A stretch of 64,000 bases of DNA from Halomonas beimenensis (GTDB taxonomy: Bacteria > Pseudomonadota > Gammaproteobacteria > Pseudomonadales > Halomonadaceae): the NCBI RefSeq assembly GCF_002549795.1, contig NZ_CP021435.1:744001-808000 (forward strand), written 5' to 3'. Below the pieces are notes generated by a model. That model did not search any database and was not told the origin of the DNA. It saw only the letters and a program-made list of their open reading frames with translations. Shown piece by piece: positions 1 through 8,799 of the stretch. The first letter of the stretch is position 1, and every line of letters starts with the position of its first letter. The position numbers were made by a program, and so were the translations under genes.

Positions 1-1
1 G

Positions 2-97
2 AGCCATGTCGATATCCCGGCCCACCGTCGCCACCGGGTGGCCTGGACGACGCCGGTGACGGACACCATCTGGTTGGCGGTGCATTACGGGCCCTGA
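2..97 (+). CDS. C-terminal end of an unidentified protein (partial)
   Basis: An open frame enters from the left edge and runs 31 codons to a TGA at 95-97, ending in LAVHYGP. Third codon positions are strongly G/C, as in the neighbouring genes, which suggests real coding sequence. It converges on the fnr gene. I do not recognise the family from so short a tail; the frame could also be spurious. Confidence 0.4.
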   Translation, partial: SHVDIPAHRRHRVAWTTPVTDTIWLAVHYGP

Positions 98-109
98 TCC
101 GCCGGCCGT

Positions 110-127
110 GCCCCCTCGCCGGGGGGC
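110..127. terminator. GC-rich hairpin between converging genes
   Basis: GCCCCC at 110-115 pairs with GGGGGC at 122-127 around a six-base loop, between the left-edge frame and the end of fnr. There is no T tract on either strand, so termination is only inferred from position. Confidence 0.3.
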
Positions 128-128
128 G

Positions 129-872
129 TCAGCGGCAGCCTTCTTCCTCGGCCACCGCGATCAGCGCGTCCAGGTCGAGGATATTGACCTCACGACCGGA
201 GACCGCCACCAGCCCCTGCTGCTGGAACCGGCCGAGGATGCGGCTGACGGTCTCCACGGCCAGCCCCAGGTAGTTGCCGATATCGGCCCGGGACATGGAG
301 AGGCGGAAGCTGTAGGGCGAGTAGCCACGACGCCGGAAGCGGTCCGACAGGCTGGTGAAGAAGGTCGCCAGCCGCTGGTCGGCGGTCTTGCGCGACAGCA
401 GGCGCATCATCCGGCGATCATCGCGCATCTCCTTGCTCATGCTGCGATAGAGCTGGGCGCGCAGCTCCGGCAGGCGCTCCGACAGCGCGTCGAGCCGGTC
501 GAAGGGGATCTCGCAGACGGTGGTGGTCTCCAGCGCGATCACCGATCCCGGGTAGGCTTCCTCGTCGATGCCGTCGAGCCCCACCAGTTCGCTGGGCAGG
601 TAGAAGTTGGTGAGCTGGTCGTCCCCGCTGCCCTCGGTGGTGACCTGCTTGAGGCTGCCCGAGCGGACGGCATAGACGCTGGTGAAGGGGCCCCCCTGGC
701 GAAACAGCGACTCGCCCTTCTTGAGCGGCGCCCGGCGGCGGATGATGGCGTCGAACTCGTCCATGTCCTCGAGTTCCAGGGCCAGGGGCAGGCACAGTGA
801 ACTGAGGCTGCAGGTCTGGCAGCGGGTCTCGTTCAACAGTGAACGCCGCCTCCCGGCTGCGGTATCAGGCAT
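129..872 (-). CDS. anr: FNR/Anr-family oxygen-sensing transcription regulator
   Basis: A 247-residue CRP/FNR-family protein that activates microaerobic genes as an Fe-S dimer. Cys18, Cys21 and Cys27 near the N-terminus plus Cys120 match the four ligands of the FNR [4Fe-4S] cluster. A cyclic-nucleotide-like beta-roll follows, and a C-terminal helix-turn-helix carries ETVSR, the FNR-type recognition helix with E-xx-S-R. The start at 872 is chosen because AAGGAGG lies six bases upstream; an upstream in-frame ATG at 932 lacks such a site. It lies 68 bp downstream of hemN on the same strand, so it may be read through from the Anr-type hemN promoter. A CATAAT at 904-909 could be its own -10. The gene order next to ccoS and hemN matches pseudomonad anr. 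Confidence 0.95.
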   Translation of the reverse strand: MPDTAAGRRRSLLNETRCQTCSLSSLCLPLALELEDMDEFDAIIRRRAPLKKGESLFRQGGPFTSVYAVRSGSLKQVTTEGSGDDQLTNFYLPSELVGLDGIDEEAYPGSVIALETTTVCEIPFDRLDALSERLPELRAQLYRSMSKEMRDDRRMMRLLSRKTADQRLATFFTSLSDRFRRRGYSPYSFRLSMSRADIGNYLGLAVETVSRILGRFQQQGLVAVSGREVNILDLDALIAVAEEEGCR

Positions 873-940
873 GCGGTCCTCCTTGATGTTGGCTCTGCCC
901 GACATTATGGAGGAAACACGCCGAATCGGCATAGCATCCC

Positions 941-2299
941 TTAGGAGGTACCCCCCGGCGGCAGGCGGTAGGCATCCAGGACACCGGCCAGTTCATCCAG
1001 GCGCCAGCGACCGGCCGGTGTGACCGCCAGGCGTCGTCCCCGTCGCTCGATCAGCCCCGCGCAGGCCGGGCCCTCCAGCCGGGACAAGGCGCCCGCGAGC
1101 CGTCGTTCGGCGTCGATGCCCAGCGCCCTGTCCAGGGCATCGAGATCCAGCACCCGGTCCCCGTACAGCATGGCGATGGCCTGGCGGCGAAGCCGGTCTT
1201 CCTCGGTCAGCCGGCGCCCCGAGGCGGTGGCCAGCCGTCCGGCATCCAGGGCCGCCGCATAGCCGGCGAGATCCGTGGCATTGCGGGCGCAGGCGTCCGG
1301 CAGCCGCGATACCGCCCCGACCCCCAGTCCCAGGCGGTCCCGGGCGGCCTCTCGCTGTGCCTGGCGCAGGGCATCGTCCTGGGCGGCACCGCGCCGGGCA
1401 TAGTGCTCCCGTCCCAGGTGCACGTAGCCGGCCGTGACCAGCCGGGCATCGGCTTCGACGAGCATCTGGTGCGTCTCCGCCGGGAGGGGCAGGGTGGCGG
1501 GCGGTATATGGCGCTGACCGGGGTGGCGCTCGGGGCGATGACGGTAGGAGACCAGTCGTATGCGCGGCGGCGCCAGGGCGATGACCTGGCCCACGGTCTC
1601 GGCGATGCTGGTCCGGGTCTGGTAGGGCAGGCCGATGACCAGTTCCAGGGTCAGCGAGCGGAAACCGAGCCGGTCCGCCTCGTCGAGCAAGGGTTCGGTG
1701 AGTTGCCGGGGCTGCGGGCGGTTGATCGCCGCCTGGACGCGGGGGGCCAGGTCGATCAGCGGCAGGGTCAGTCGATTGAAGCCCAGCGCCTCGAGATGAC
1801 GCAGGGTGAAGACATCGGCCTCGCGGGCGTCGATCTCGATCGTGAAGTCCCGGTCGCGGCCGGTCTCGAGCGGAAAGCGCGCCGCCAGCCGATCAATCAG
1901 CTCGCCCATCTGGTCCAGCCCCAGCAGGGTCGGGGTCCCGCCTCCCCAATGCAGGGCCTGCAGGCGACGCCCGGGATCCAGCCACTGCCGCAGCAGGACC
2001 ATTTCCCGGTCCAGCCGGGCCAGGTAGGCGTCGGGGACCTGCCCGTCACCGGTGATGACCCGGCGCTCGCAATGCCAGCAGCCCTGCCGGCAATAGGGCA
2101 GGGCGAGGTCCATCGACAGGGGCCGACCGCCGGTGTTGCTGGCCGCCAGCGCCGCCCCGAAGGCCTCGGCGCCGAACTCGTCGCCGAAGGCCTCGGGCCT
2201 GGGATAGTCGTCATAGGTCGGCCCGGCTGCCGGCAGCGGGTGCCGTATCATCGCCTGGTGGGCAGGATGATCGCGCTCGGCTGGGGCGCTGAAGGGCAT
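941..2299 (-). CDS. hemN: HemN-family radical SAM protein (oxygen-independent coproporphyrinogen III oxidase-like)
   Basis: A 452-residue radical SAM protein of HemN length. Cys70, Cys74 and Cys77 form CxxxCxxC for the SAM-binding [4Fe-4S] cluster, and HWGGGTPT follows as in HemN. HemN converts coproporphyrinogen III to protoporphyrinogen IX without oxygen. By alignment to memory of E. coli HemN, residues equivalent to Tyr56, His58 and Cys71 are Asp64, Ala66 and Arg79 here, and the usual SLGVQD stretch reads TLPLID. Activity on coproporphyrinogen is therefore uncertain; it may be a diverged paralogue. The start has GGAG seven bases upstream. An Anr box lies upstream and the anr gene follows, so low-oxygen induction is likely. 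Confidence 0.8.
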   Translation of the reverse strand: MPFSAPAERDHPAHQAMIRHPLPAAGPTYDDYPRPEAFGDEFGAEAFGAALAASNTGGRPLSMDLALPYCRQGCWHCERRVITGDGQVPDAYLARLDREMVLLRQWLDPGRRLQALHWGGGTPTLLGLDQMGELIDRLAARFPLETGRDRDFTIEIDAREADVFTLRHLEALGFNRLTLPLIDLAPRVQAAINRPQPRQLTEPLLDEADRLGFRSLTLELVIGLPYQTRTSIAETVGQVIALAPPRIRLVSYRHRPERHPGQRHIPPATLPLPAETHQMLVEADARLVTAGYVHLGREHYARRGAAQDDALRQAQREAARDRLGLGVGAVSRLPDACARNATDLAGYAAALDAGRLATASGRRLTEEDRLRRQAIAMLYGDRVLDLDALDRALGIDAERRLAGALSRLEGPACAGLIERRGRRLAVTPAGRWRLDELAGVLDAYRLPPGGTS

Positions 2300-2328
2300 A
2301 GGGGCACTCCGGGATGACTGATGCCTTC

Positions 2329-2370
2329 ATGCTAGTGCCGCCGGGGCCGGAGCGGATTGAGCTGGGTCAA
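2329..2370 (-). promoter_or_regulatory. Anr/FNR-dependent promoter of hemN
   Basis: On the minus strand, TTGAC-CCAG-CTCAA (2370-2357) matches the FNR consensus TTGAT-N4-ATCAA at 8 of 10 positions. A TAGCAT (2334-2329) serves as -10. Placing the start seven bases past the -10 puts it at 2322, and the box centre (2363.5) then falls at -41.5, the class II FNR position. Confidence 0.72.
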
Positions 2371-2390
2371 GCGGGCCCGAGTTCGTCGGC

Positions 2391-3098
2391 TCAGTGGCCG
2401 CCGTGGGGGGCGCCGGCGGGCAGCAGGGCCCACAGCTGCCAGAGCGCGAAGCCGATGATCGCCAGGGCCGCCAGGCTGCGGGTGGCCGGATGGCGGATGA
2501 GGGCTCCCAGCTGGCGGGCGGCCAGGCCGGTCACCAGCAGGGCCGGCAGGGTACCCAGGCCGAAGGCGCCCATCAGCGCCGCGCCCCGGCCCGGTTCGGC
2601 GCTGGCCAGGCTCCAGGCCAGCATGGAATAGACCAGCCCGCAGGGCAGCCAGCCCCAGACGGCGCCCAGGGCGATAGCCTGGGGAATCTTCACGACCGGC
2701 ATCAGCCGCCGGCCGACCGGTTCCAGGTAACGCCAGAGTCGCCGGCCCAGGGCCTCGACTCGCAGCAGCCCCTTCCACCAGTCGGCGATGTAGAGGGCCA
2801 TCAGGATCAGCATCACAGCGGCCAGGACCTGCAAGGCCAGGCGTGCGCCGGGCGCGATCCCGATCAGGGTGCCGAGGCCGGCCACCAGGCCGCCGGCGAC
2901 CATGTAGCTGGCGATGCGCCCCAGGTTGTAGCCCAGCAGCAGGCCCGAGAGCCGGGCGGGGTGACGCATGCTGGGCGGCACGGCGAAGGTCAGGGCGCTC
3001 ATGATGCCGCCGCACATGCCGATGCAGTGGGCGCCGCCGAGCAGGCCGAAGACGAAGGCCGCGGCCAGCGGCGGCAGGTCGAGTCCGGTGGGATCCAT
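2391..3098 (-). CDS. TauE/SafE-like (COG2836) inner-membrane protein of the cbb3 locus
   Basis: A 235-residue polytopic membrane protein with about six hydrophobic segments. The N-terminus has a GGAHCIGMCGG stretch typical of the COG2836 'sulfite exporter TauE/SafE, cytochrome biogenesis-like' proteins. It is regularly found just downstream of ccoS in pseudomonads, and here its ATG overlaps the ccoS stop by one base. Its role is inferred, possibly metal (copper) or thiol handling during cbb3 oxidase assembly. The His/Cys/Met-rich first helix fits a metal role, but nothing here proves a substrate. Confidence 0.8.
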   Translation of the reverse strand: MDPTGLDLPPLAAAFVFGLLGGAHCIGMCGGIMSALTFAVPPSMRHPARLSGLLLGYNLGRIASYMVAGGLVAGLGTLIGIAPGARLALQVLAAVMLILMALYIADWWKGLLRVEALGRRLWRYLEPVGRRLMPVVKIPQAIALGAVWGWLPCGLVYSMLAWSLASAEPGRGAALMGAFGLGTLPALLVTGLAARQLGALIRHPATRSLAALAIIGFALWQLWALLPAGAPHGGH

Positions 3099-3316
3099 CA
3101 GGTGTCCGGGGAGTCGTCGTCTTGCCGTCCGCGCTCGCCGCGGGAGCGGTCCCGCTCCTCCGGGGGGCGGTCGTTGTCGTCCTCGTCGAAGAGGATGCGA
3201 TGGGCCGGGCCTTCCAGGTCCTCGAACTGGTCGTGCTTGACGGCCCAGAAGAAGGCCCAGACGGCCGCGCCCAGAAGGATCAGTGACAGCGGGATCAGCA
3301 GGTAGAGGATGGTCAT
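3098..3316 (-). CDS. ccoS: cbb3 oxidase maturation protein CcoS
   Basis: A 72-residue protein with one N-terminal transmembrane helix (about residues 3-27) followed by FFWAVKHDQFEDLEGPA, the signature of CcoS/FixS, and a highly charged, disordered tail. CcoS is needed to insert cofactors (heme b, copper) into CcoN. It overlaps ccoI by four bases (start) and the TauE-like gene by one base (stop), so translation is probably coupled. The charged tail, about 30 residues after ILFDEDDND, is longer than the minimum seen in the family. Confidence 0.92.
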   Translation of the reverse strand: MTILYLLIPLSLILLGAAVWAFFWAVKHDQFEDLEGPAHRILFDEDDNDRPPEERDRSRGERGRQDDDSPDT

Positions 3317-5778
3317 GCGTGCTCGGGTCTCGTAGCGGGCGTGGCGGTCGCGGGGGTCCAGCGCGCCAGGCGCAGGGCCTCGGCGGCGACCACCAGGGAG
3401 CTGGCCGACATGCCGAGGGCGGCGAGCCAGGGCGGTACCCAGCCCATCGCCGCGAGCGGCAGGGCGGCCAGGTTGTAGACCAGGGCCCAGCCGAGATTCT
3501 GGCGGATGATTCGCCGGGTGGCGAGGCCGATCTCGATGGCCTCGACGATACGCATGAGGCGCGGGCCGAGCAAGACGGCATCGGCCCGGGTGCGGGCCAG
3601 GTCGGTGGCGCCGTTCATGGCGATGGCCAGGTCGGCTCCGGCCAGCACCGGGACGTCATTGATGCCGTCGCCGACCATGGCCACCCGCTGGCCAGTGGAC
3701 TGGACGGCACGCAGCCGGGCGAGCTTGTCCTCGGGACTCGCCTTGGCGCGCCATTCCTCGATGCCCAGTCGTTCGGCCAGCGAGCGGGTGGCCCCCTCGG
3801 TGTCGCCGGACAGCAGCTCCACCGCCAGGCCACGGGCCCTGAGGGCGGCGATGGTCGTCTCCGCATCGTCGCGCAGCCGGTCGCGCAGGGCGAACCAGGC
3901 CCGCGGCTCGCCGGCCTCGGCGAGCAGCAGCCAGTGGCCGTCGTCCGGTGGCGCCGGCGCCGCCTCGGGGGCCGCGAATTCCGGGGTGCCCAGCCGCCAG
4001 GAATGGCCGTCGAGGCGCCCCTCCAGGCCCTGGCCCGGGCGGCTGATCACGTCCTCGGCCCGAAGCCCGCCCCGCCGGTGAGGGCGGAAGGCTCTCGCGA
4101 TGGGGTGCTCGGAGTGCGCCTCCAGGGCGGCGGCCACGGCGGCGAGGCGGTCCGGGTCGCCGTCCTGGAGCGGCTGGATCCGTTCCAGGCTGATTTCTCC
4201 GGCGGTGAGGGTGCCGGTCTTGTCGAAGATCACGCGATCCAGCTGGGCCAGGGTCTCCAGGGCATCGGCCCGGGTCAGCAGCACCCCGCGGCGATGGAGC
4301 TGGCCGTGGCCGGCGGTCACCGCGGTGGGGGTGGCCAGTGCCAAGGCACAGGGACAGGTGACCACCAGCACCGACAGGGTGACCCAGAAGGCCCGAGACG
4401 GCTCGATGAACCACCAGGCCAGCGCCACGGCGGCGGCGATCAGCAGCACCTGGAGCACGAAGTGGTGAGCCAGTCGGGCGGTGACCCGGGCGATCCGGGG
4501 CCGGCTGGCGAAGGCGCGGTCGGTGAGGTCCACCAGCCTGGCCGCCCGGGCGTCCTGCCCGGCCCGGGTCACGCGCACCGTGAGCGGGCTCTCGATGTTC
4601 TGGCTGCCGCCGGTCACGGGGTCGCCGGTCCGGCGGGTCACCGGCAGGGTCTCGCCGGTGAGCATCGACTCGTCGAGGCTGGACTCGCCATTCTCGATCA
4701 CCCCGTCGGCGGGGACTCCATGGCCGGGCCTGACCAGCACCCGGTCCCCGGTGGTGAGCTCGCTGGCCGGCAGGATGCGCTCCGTGCCGTCCGCGGCCAG
4801 GCGGATGGCCGAGAGGGGCAGGGCATCGGCCAGGGCATTGCCGGCGCGCCCGCTGCGCCGTCTCGCGCGAACTTCCACGTAGCGCCCGAAGAGCAGGAAG
4901 AAGGTGAACATGGCCACGGAGTCGAAGTACACATCCCCTTCTCCGAGGATCACCGCCCAGGCGCTGGCCAGGTAGGCCGAGCCGATGGCCAGCGACACCG
5001 GCACGTCCATGCCCAGGGTGCGCATCCGCAGGTCGCGCCAGGCGCCGGCGAAGAAGGGCTGGGCCGAGAACAGCACCACGGGGGTGGTCAGGGCGAAGGC
5101 CAGCCAGTGGAAGAGGGCGTCGAAGTCGGCATCGAGGCCATCCTGTCCGGCCACGTAGAAGGGGATGGAGAACATCATCACCTGCATCATCCCCACCGCG
5201 GCGACGATCAGGCGACGCACGTTCATGCGTTCCCGGCGTCGCAGGCGGCTCTGGGCGGCATCGGGCTCGTAGGGCTGGGCCTGATAGCCGATCGCGGCCA
5301 TCTCGGCCAGGATTCGCGAGAAGGCCAGGCGCTCGGGGTTCCAGTCGACCCTCACGCGATGATGGGAAAGGTTCACCGCACTGGCGGCGACCCCGTCCAG
5401 GGCATTCAGCCGATGCTCGATCAGCCAGGCGCAGGCCGCGCAGGTGATGCCGTCCACCGCCAGGGTCGCATGGACCCGGCCGCCCTCGCCGGGATGGACG
5501 AAGCGCGACTGCAGCCCGGGGTCGTCGAACACCGCCCAGGTCTCGGCCCGGGCCGCCTGGTGATCGTCCGGGCGTTCCGGCAGCTCGGTGCGGAAGCGAT
5601 AGTAGCTGGCAAGCCCGCCGTCGACGATGGCGTGGGCCACCGCCTCGCAGCCGGGGCAGCACAGGGGGTGGACGACGTCGTCCAGGGTGATCGTCCAGGG
5701 AGCGTCGCCCGGCACCCGACTGCCGCAGTGGTAGCAGGCGGGGGCCGCGACGGAAGAGCTCAGGGCGGTGGTGGTCAT
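3313..5778 (-). CDS. ccoI: Copper-exporting P1B-type ATPase CcoI/FixI for cbb3 assembly
   Basis: An 821-residue heavy-metal P-type ATPase that delivers copper across the inner membrane for cbb3 oxidase maturation. In order it shows an N-terminal Cys-rich region (CYHC, CCPGC), an HMA domain with GITCAAC, two leading membrane helices, the TGET actuator loop, the intramembrane CPC metal site (TCPCALALATP), the DKTGTLT phosphorylation site, the SEHP nucleotide-binding motif and the GDGINDVP hinge. The extra N-terminal Cys region before the HMA domain is typical of FixI/CcoI rather than CopA. The end overlaps ccoS by four bases, and ccoH lies 9 bp upstream. Confidence 0.95.
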   Translation of the reverse strand: MTTTALSSSVAAPACYHCGSRVPGDAPWTITLDDVVHPLCCPGCEAVAHAIVDGGLASYYRFRTELPERPDDHQAARAETWAVFDDPGLQSRFVHPGEGGRVHATLAVDGITCAACAWLIEHRLNALDGVAASAVNLSHHRVRVDWNPERLAFSRILAEMAAIGYQAQPYEPDAAQSRLRRRERMNVRRLIVAAVGMMQVMMFSIPFYVAGQDGLDADFDALFHWLAFALTTPVVLFSAQPFFAGAWRDLRMRTLGMDVPVSLAIGSAYLASAWAVILGEGDVYFDSVAMFTFFLLFGRYVEVRARRRSGRAGNALADALPLSAIRLAADGTERILPASELTTGDRVLVRPGHGVPADGVIENGESSLDESMLTGETLPVTRRTGDPVTGGSQNIESPLTVRVTRAGQDARAARLVDLTDRAFASRPRIARVTARLAHHFVLQVLLIAAAVALAWWFIEPSRAFWVTLSVLVVTCPCALALATPTAVTAGHGQLHRRGVLLTRADALETLAQLDRVIFDKTGTLTAGEISLERIQPLQDGDPDRLAAVAAALEAHSEHPIARAFRPHRRGGLRAEDVISRPGQGLEGRLDGHSWRLGTPEFAAPEAAPAPPDDGHWLLLAEAGEPRAWFALRDRLRDDAETTIAALRARGLAVELLSGDTEGATRSLAERLGIEEWRAKASPEDKLARLRAVQSTGQRVAMVGDGINDVPVLAGADLAIAMNGATDLARTRADAVLLGPRLMRIVEAIEIGLATRRIIRQNLGWALVYNLAALPLAAMGWVPPWLAALGMSASSLVVAAEALRLARWTPATATPATRPEHA

Positions 5779-5787
5779 GGCGGAGGA

Positions 5788-6300
5788 TCAGATCCCGGGG
5801 AGCAGGGCGATCTCGTCCTCGGTCGGGAAGCGGGCCTCGCCGGTCAGGCGCCAGGCCGCCTCGGGCCCCTCCTCGGGCTGCAGGTGCAGGTACCAGCGGT
5901 AGCGCAGCGGCTCCTCCAGCATGGTCACGTAGCGGCCGGCGCGCACGTGCTCGAGGGTCAGGGTGCGATCGCGAGCGCTCTCGGTGGGGAAGATCAGCTT
6001 CAGCACCAGCTGCTCGGGATACGGCTCGCCGTTCAGGTCGACGACGATGTCGCCGGTCGCCGGATCGGCGCGCAGGGTCGCCGCCAGGCCCAGGGCGCTG
6101 GCCTGCTCCTGCTTGGCGATCCGCTCGTTGATGGCCAGGCCTTCCTTGTAGTAGTCCTGGGCCACGGTGCCGTCGAAGTAGCGGATCGACAGGGTCAGGT
6201 AGACCAGGCTGAAGGCCACCGAGGAACCCAGCAGCCCGATCAGGAACCAGGGCCAGAACTGCTTGTACCAGGGCGGGATATGTTCGTGTTCCGCCGTCAT
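5788..6300 (-). CDS. ccoH: cbb3 oxidase assembly protein CcoH/FixH
   Basis: A 170-residue protein with a short cytoplasmic start (PPWYKQFWPWFLIGL), one membrane helix at about residues 16-38, then a periplasmic FixH domain including the conserved FDGTVAQDYYKEGLAIN. CcoH associates with the oxidase during early assembly and is required for its stability. The ATG overlaps the ccoG stop codon by one base, so the two are translationally coupled. Confidence 0.92.
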   Translation of the reverse strand: MTAEHEHIPPWYKQFWPWFLIGLLGSSVAFSLVYLTLSIRYFDGTVAQDYYKEGLAINERIAKQEQASALGLAATLRADPATGDIVVDLNGEPYPEQLVLKLIFPTESARDRTLTLEHVRAGRYVTMLEEPLRYRWYLHLQPEEGPEAAWRLTGEARFPTEDEIALLPGI

Positions 6301-7736
6301 CAGCGGGTCTCTCCTATGAAGCGGCTGTCGCGCTCGAGCCCGATGTCGGGGTCGTCGATGGCCTCGAGGCGCAGCAGGATCTCGTGACTGGGCAGGTCGA
6401 TGGATTCGGGGGGCACGGTGGCCTCGATCACCAGCTGACGGGACTCGCCGGCGGGCACACTGACCCGCTCGGTGTCCAGGACCAGGCCCGGCAGGCCGGA
6501 GGCCTCGAGCCGGTAGGTGTGATCCTCGCGGTCGAGGTTGCGCACCGTCAGGGTGTAGACATTACTGATCTCGCCGTCCCGCGTCATCCGGAACAGCTCG
6601 TTGCGGTCGCGTTCCACCTCGAAGCCCACCGCGGCGCGGTCGGCCACCGCCCAGGCGAACAGGCCGATCATCACCAGCAGTGCGGCCAGGTAGCCGAGCA
6701 GGCGCGGCCGCAGGATGTGGGTCGGCTTGCCCTCCAGGGCGTTCTCGGTCGTATAGCGGATCAGGCCGCGCGGATAGCCCATCTTGTCCATCACGCTGTC
6801 GCAGGCGTCGATGCAGGCCGCGCAGGTGATGCACTCGTACTGCAGGCCTTCGCGGATGTCGATGCCGGTAGGGCAGACCTGAACGCAGAGGTCGCAGTCG
6901 ATGCAGTCGCCGTGGCCGGCGGCCCGGGCCTCGTCGTGGCTGAGGCGCTTCTTGCGCGGGCCGCGGGGTTCGCCCCGGGCGCTGTCGTAGGACACGATCA
7001 GGGTGTCGCGGTCGAACATCACCGACTGGAAGCGGGCATAGGGGCACATGTAGATGCACACCTGTTCGCGCAGCCAGCCGGCGTTGAGGTAGGTGAAGAC
7101 GGTGAAGAAGCCCACCCAGAAGTAGGACCAGCCGTGGGCCTCCAGGGTCGGCAGTGCCACCACCAGGTCGCGGATCGGGGTGAAGTAGCCGACGAAGGTG
7201 ATGCCGGTCGCGGCGGCGATGGCCAGCCAGACGACGTGCTTGGCGGTCTTGCGCCGCAGCTTGTCGGCATCCATCTCGCGCTTGTCGAGCTTGATGCGGC
7301 GGTTGCGCGGACCCTCCAGGCGGTGCTCGACCCAGATGAACAGGAAGGTCCAGACGCTCTGGGGGCAGGTGTAGCCGCACCAGACCCGGCCGGCGAACAC
7401 CGTGATGAAGAACAGGCCGAAGGCGCAGATGATCAGCAGCCAGGAGAGCAGCATGAACTCCTGGGGATAGAAGGTGGCGCCGAAGATATGGAATTCACGC
7501 CCGGGCAGGTCGAACCACACCGCCGGCCGGTCGCCCCACTGGATCCAGGGAATCAGGAAGAAGGCGAGCATCAGCGCCCAGTTGGCGCTGCGCCGCAGGC
7601 GCTGGAAGACGCCCTTGATCTCGCGCACGTAGATATGGCGGCGGCTGGCGTACATCTCCTGGGTGACCGTCTCCCCGGGCTGGTGATGCTTCACGGGGTC
7701 CGGAGTCACGTCACGGGTGGGGATCTTCTCGCTCAT
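6300..7736 (-). CDS. ccoG: Cytochrome c oxidase accessory protein CcoG (RdxA/FixG)
   Basis: A 478-residue membrane ferredoxin-like protein. It has about five membrane helices, CGYTCPQ and CIYMCPY motifs in loops, a two-cluster ferredoxin region (CIDCDLCVQVCP, then CITCAACIDACDS) near residues 260-310, a further membrane helix, and a periplasmic Ig-like C-terminal domain. CcoG has been linked to copper reduction during cbb3 maturation. The start at 7736 (MSEKIPTRD) is preferred because an upstream ATG at 7814 would add an atypical leader that falls in the ccoP-ccoG gap; the ribosome site is weak. A TACAAT (7797-7792) could be a separate -10 for ccoGHIS. Confidence 0.92.
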   Translation of the reverse strand: MSEKIPTRDVTPDPVKHHQPGETVTQEMYASRRHIYVREIKGVFQRLRRSANWALMLAFFLIPWIQWGDRPAVWFDLPGREFHIFGATFYPQEFMLLSWLLIICAFGLFFITVFAGRVWCGYTCPQSVWTFLFIWVEHRLEGPRNRRIKLDKREMDADKLRRKTAKHVVWLAIAAATGITFVGYFTPIRDLVVALPTLEAHGWSYFWVGFFTVFTYLNAGWLREQVCIYMCPYARFQSVMFDRDTLIVSYDSARGEPRGPRKKRLSHDEARAAGHGDCIDCDLCVQVCPTGIDIREGLQYECITCAACIDACDSVMDKMGYPRGLIRYTTENALEGKPTHILRPRLLGYLAALLVMIGLFAWAVADRAAVGFEVERDRNELFRMTRDGEISNVYTLTVRNLDREDHTYRLEASGLPGLVLDTERVSVPAGESRQLVIEATVPPESIDLPSHEILLRLEAIDDPDIGLERDSRFIGETR

Positions 7737-7819
7737 GGCAGGCTCACGGCAGGCAAGGTGAGGGCAGGGCCAGGCCCTGTCGATGGGCCCGATTGTAGCG
7801 AGCGGGGGCTCCAACGAGA

Positions 7820-7846
7820 AAGGGTGCGACCCCAGGCCACACCCTT
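7820..7846 (-). terminator. Hairpin between ccoP and ccoG
   Basis: AAGGGTG and CACCCTT form a seven-base stem with a 13-base loop just after ccoP, followed on the minus strand by only a weak T-rich stretch (TTTCTCGTT). It may be a partial terminator or 3' end stabiliser separating ccoNOQP from ccoGHIS. Confidence 0.4.
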
Positions 7847-7869
7847 CGCTCGCGCCCGGGAGGCCGGGC

Positions 7870-8799
7870 TTATTCCTCTTGGCTCAGGCTATAGACATAG
7901 GCGGCCACCAGGTGGACCTTGTCTTCGCCGATGTAGGCGGCCTGAGCCGGCATGTGGCCGTTGCGGCCGTTGCGCAGGGTCTGGGCGATGGCCGCGTCCA
8001 GCGGCTGACCGGGCTGGCGATACAGCCAGGCATCGTCGGTCAGGTCGGGCGCGCCCAGGGCCTGATTGCCGGTGCCGTCGGGCCCGTGGCAGGCCGCACA
8101 GACGGAGGCGAAGACCGCCGCACCCTGTTCGGCGCGCTCGGGGTCCTCGGCCTGGCCGGAGAGCGACATCACGTACTGGGTCAGGTTGGCGATGTTCTCT
8201 TCGCCGAGCTGCTGCCAGGAGGGCATCAGGCCGTTGCGCCCGTTGGTGAGGGTCTGGACGATGTTCTCCGGCGCGCCGCCATACAGCCAGGCGTCGTCGG
8301 TCAGGTTGGGGAAGCCGTAGCCGCCCTTGGCGTTGGAGCCGTGGCAGATGGCGCAGTTGTTGAGGAAGATGCGCTCGGCCACCTTCATGGCCTCCCCGTC
8401 CCGGGCCAGCTCCGGGATCGGCACCTCTTCGTACTGGGCGAAGATCGGCGCGTACTGCTCCTCGGCGCGGGCCACTTCCTCCTCCCACTGGTTTTCCTGG
8501 GTCCAGCCCAGCAGGCCGGCGTAGTTGCCGAGGCCGGGGTAGAGCACCAGGTAGCCCAGGGCGAAGATCACGGTGCCCACGTAGAGCTGGAACCACCAGC
8601 GCGGCAGCGGGTTGTCGTATTCCTCGATCTCGTCCGCGGCGTGGCCGGTGGTCTCCACGTTGCCTTCCGCGTCGGGCGTCTTGTCGGTCTTCCGGTTGGC
8701 GAACAGCAGCCAGGCGCTGATGGCGATGGTGCCCAGCGTGATGACGATGATCCAGGCGCTCCAGAAGCCGGAAAGGGAGTCACCCCAAAGATTGTTCAT
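7870..8799 (-). CDS. ccoP: cbb3 oxidase diheme cytochrome c subunit CcoP
   Basis: A 309-residue membrane-anchored cytochrome c. Two hydrophobic segments (about residues 11-34 and 69-90) precede two CxxCH heme sites at C149/C152/H153 and C234/C237/H238. WLYGG and WLYRQ follow each heme domain with later Met ligands (LMPSW, HMPAQ). CcoP accepts electrons from soluble cytochrome c in the periplasm and passes them to CcoO and CcoN. It overlaps ccoQ by four bases. The two N-terminal helices are seen in many gammaproteobacterial CcoP proteins. Confidence 0.96.
   Translation of the reverse strand: MNNLWGDSLSGFWSAWIIVITLGTIAISAWLLFANRKTDKTPDAEGNVETTGHAADEIEEYDNPLPRWWFQLYVGTVIFALGYLVLYPGLGNYAGLLGWTQENQWEEEVARAEEQYAPIFAQYEEVPIPELARDGEAMKVAERIFLNNCAICHGSNAKGGYGFPNLTDDAWLYGGAPENIVQTLTNGRNGLMPSWQQLGEENIANLTQYVMSLSGQAEDPERAEQGAAVFASVCAACHGPDGTGNQALGAPDLTDDAWLYRQPGQPLDAAIAQTLRNGRNGHMPAQAAYIGEDKVHLVAAYVYSLSQEE

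Noticed and set aside
3283-6387. 1034-codon open frame opposite ccoI and ccoH
   Set aside because: It is Gly/Gln/His-rich and repetitive in composition, with no recognisable domain, and lies antisense to well-supported genes; long antisense frames are expected at this GC content.
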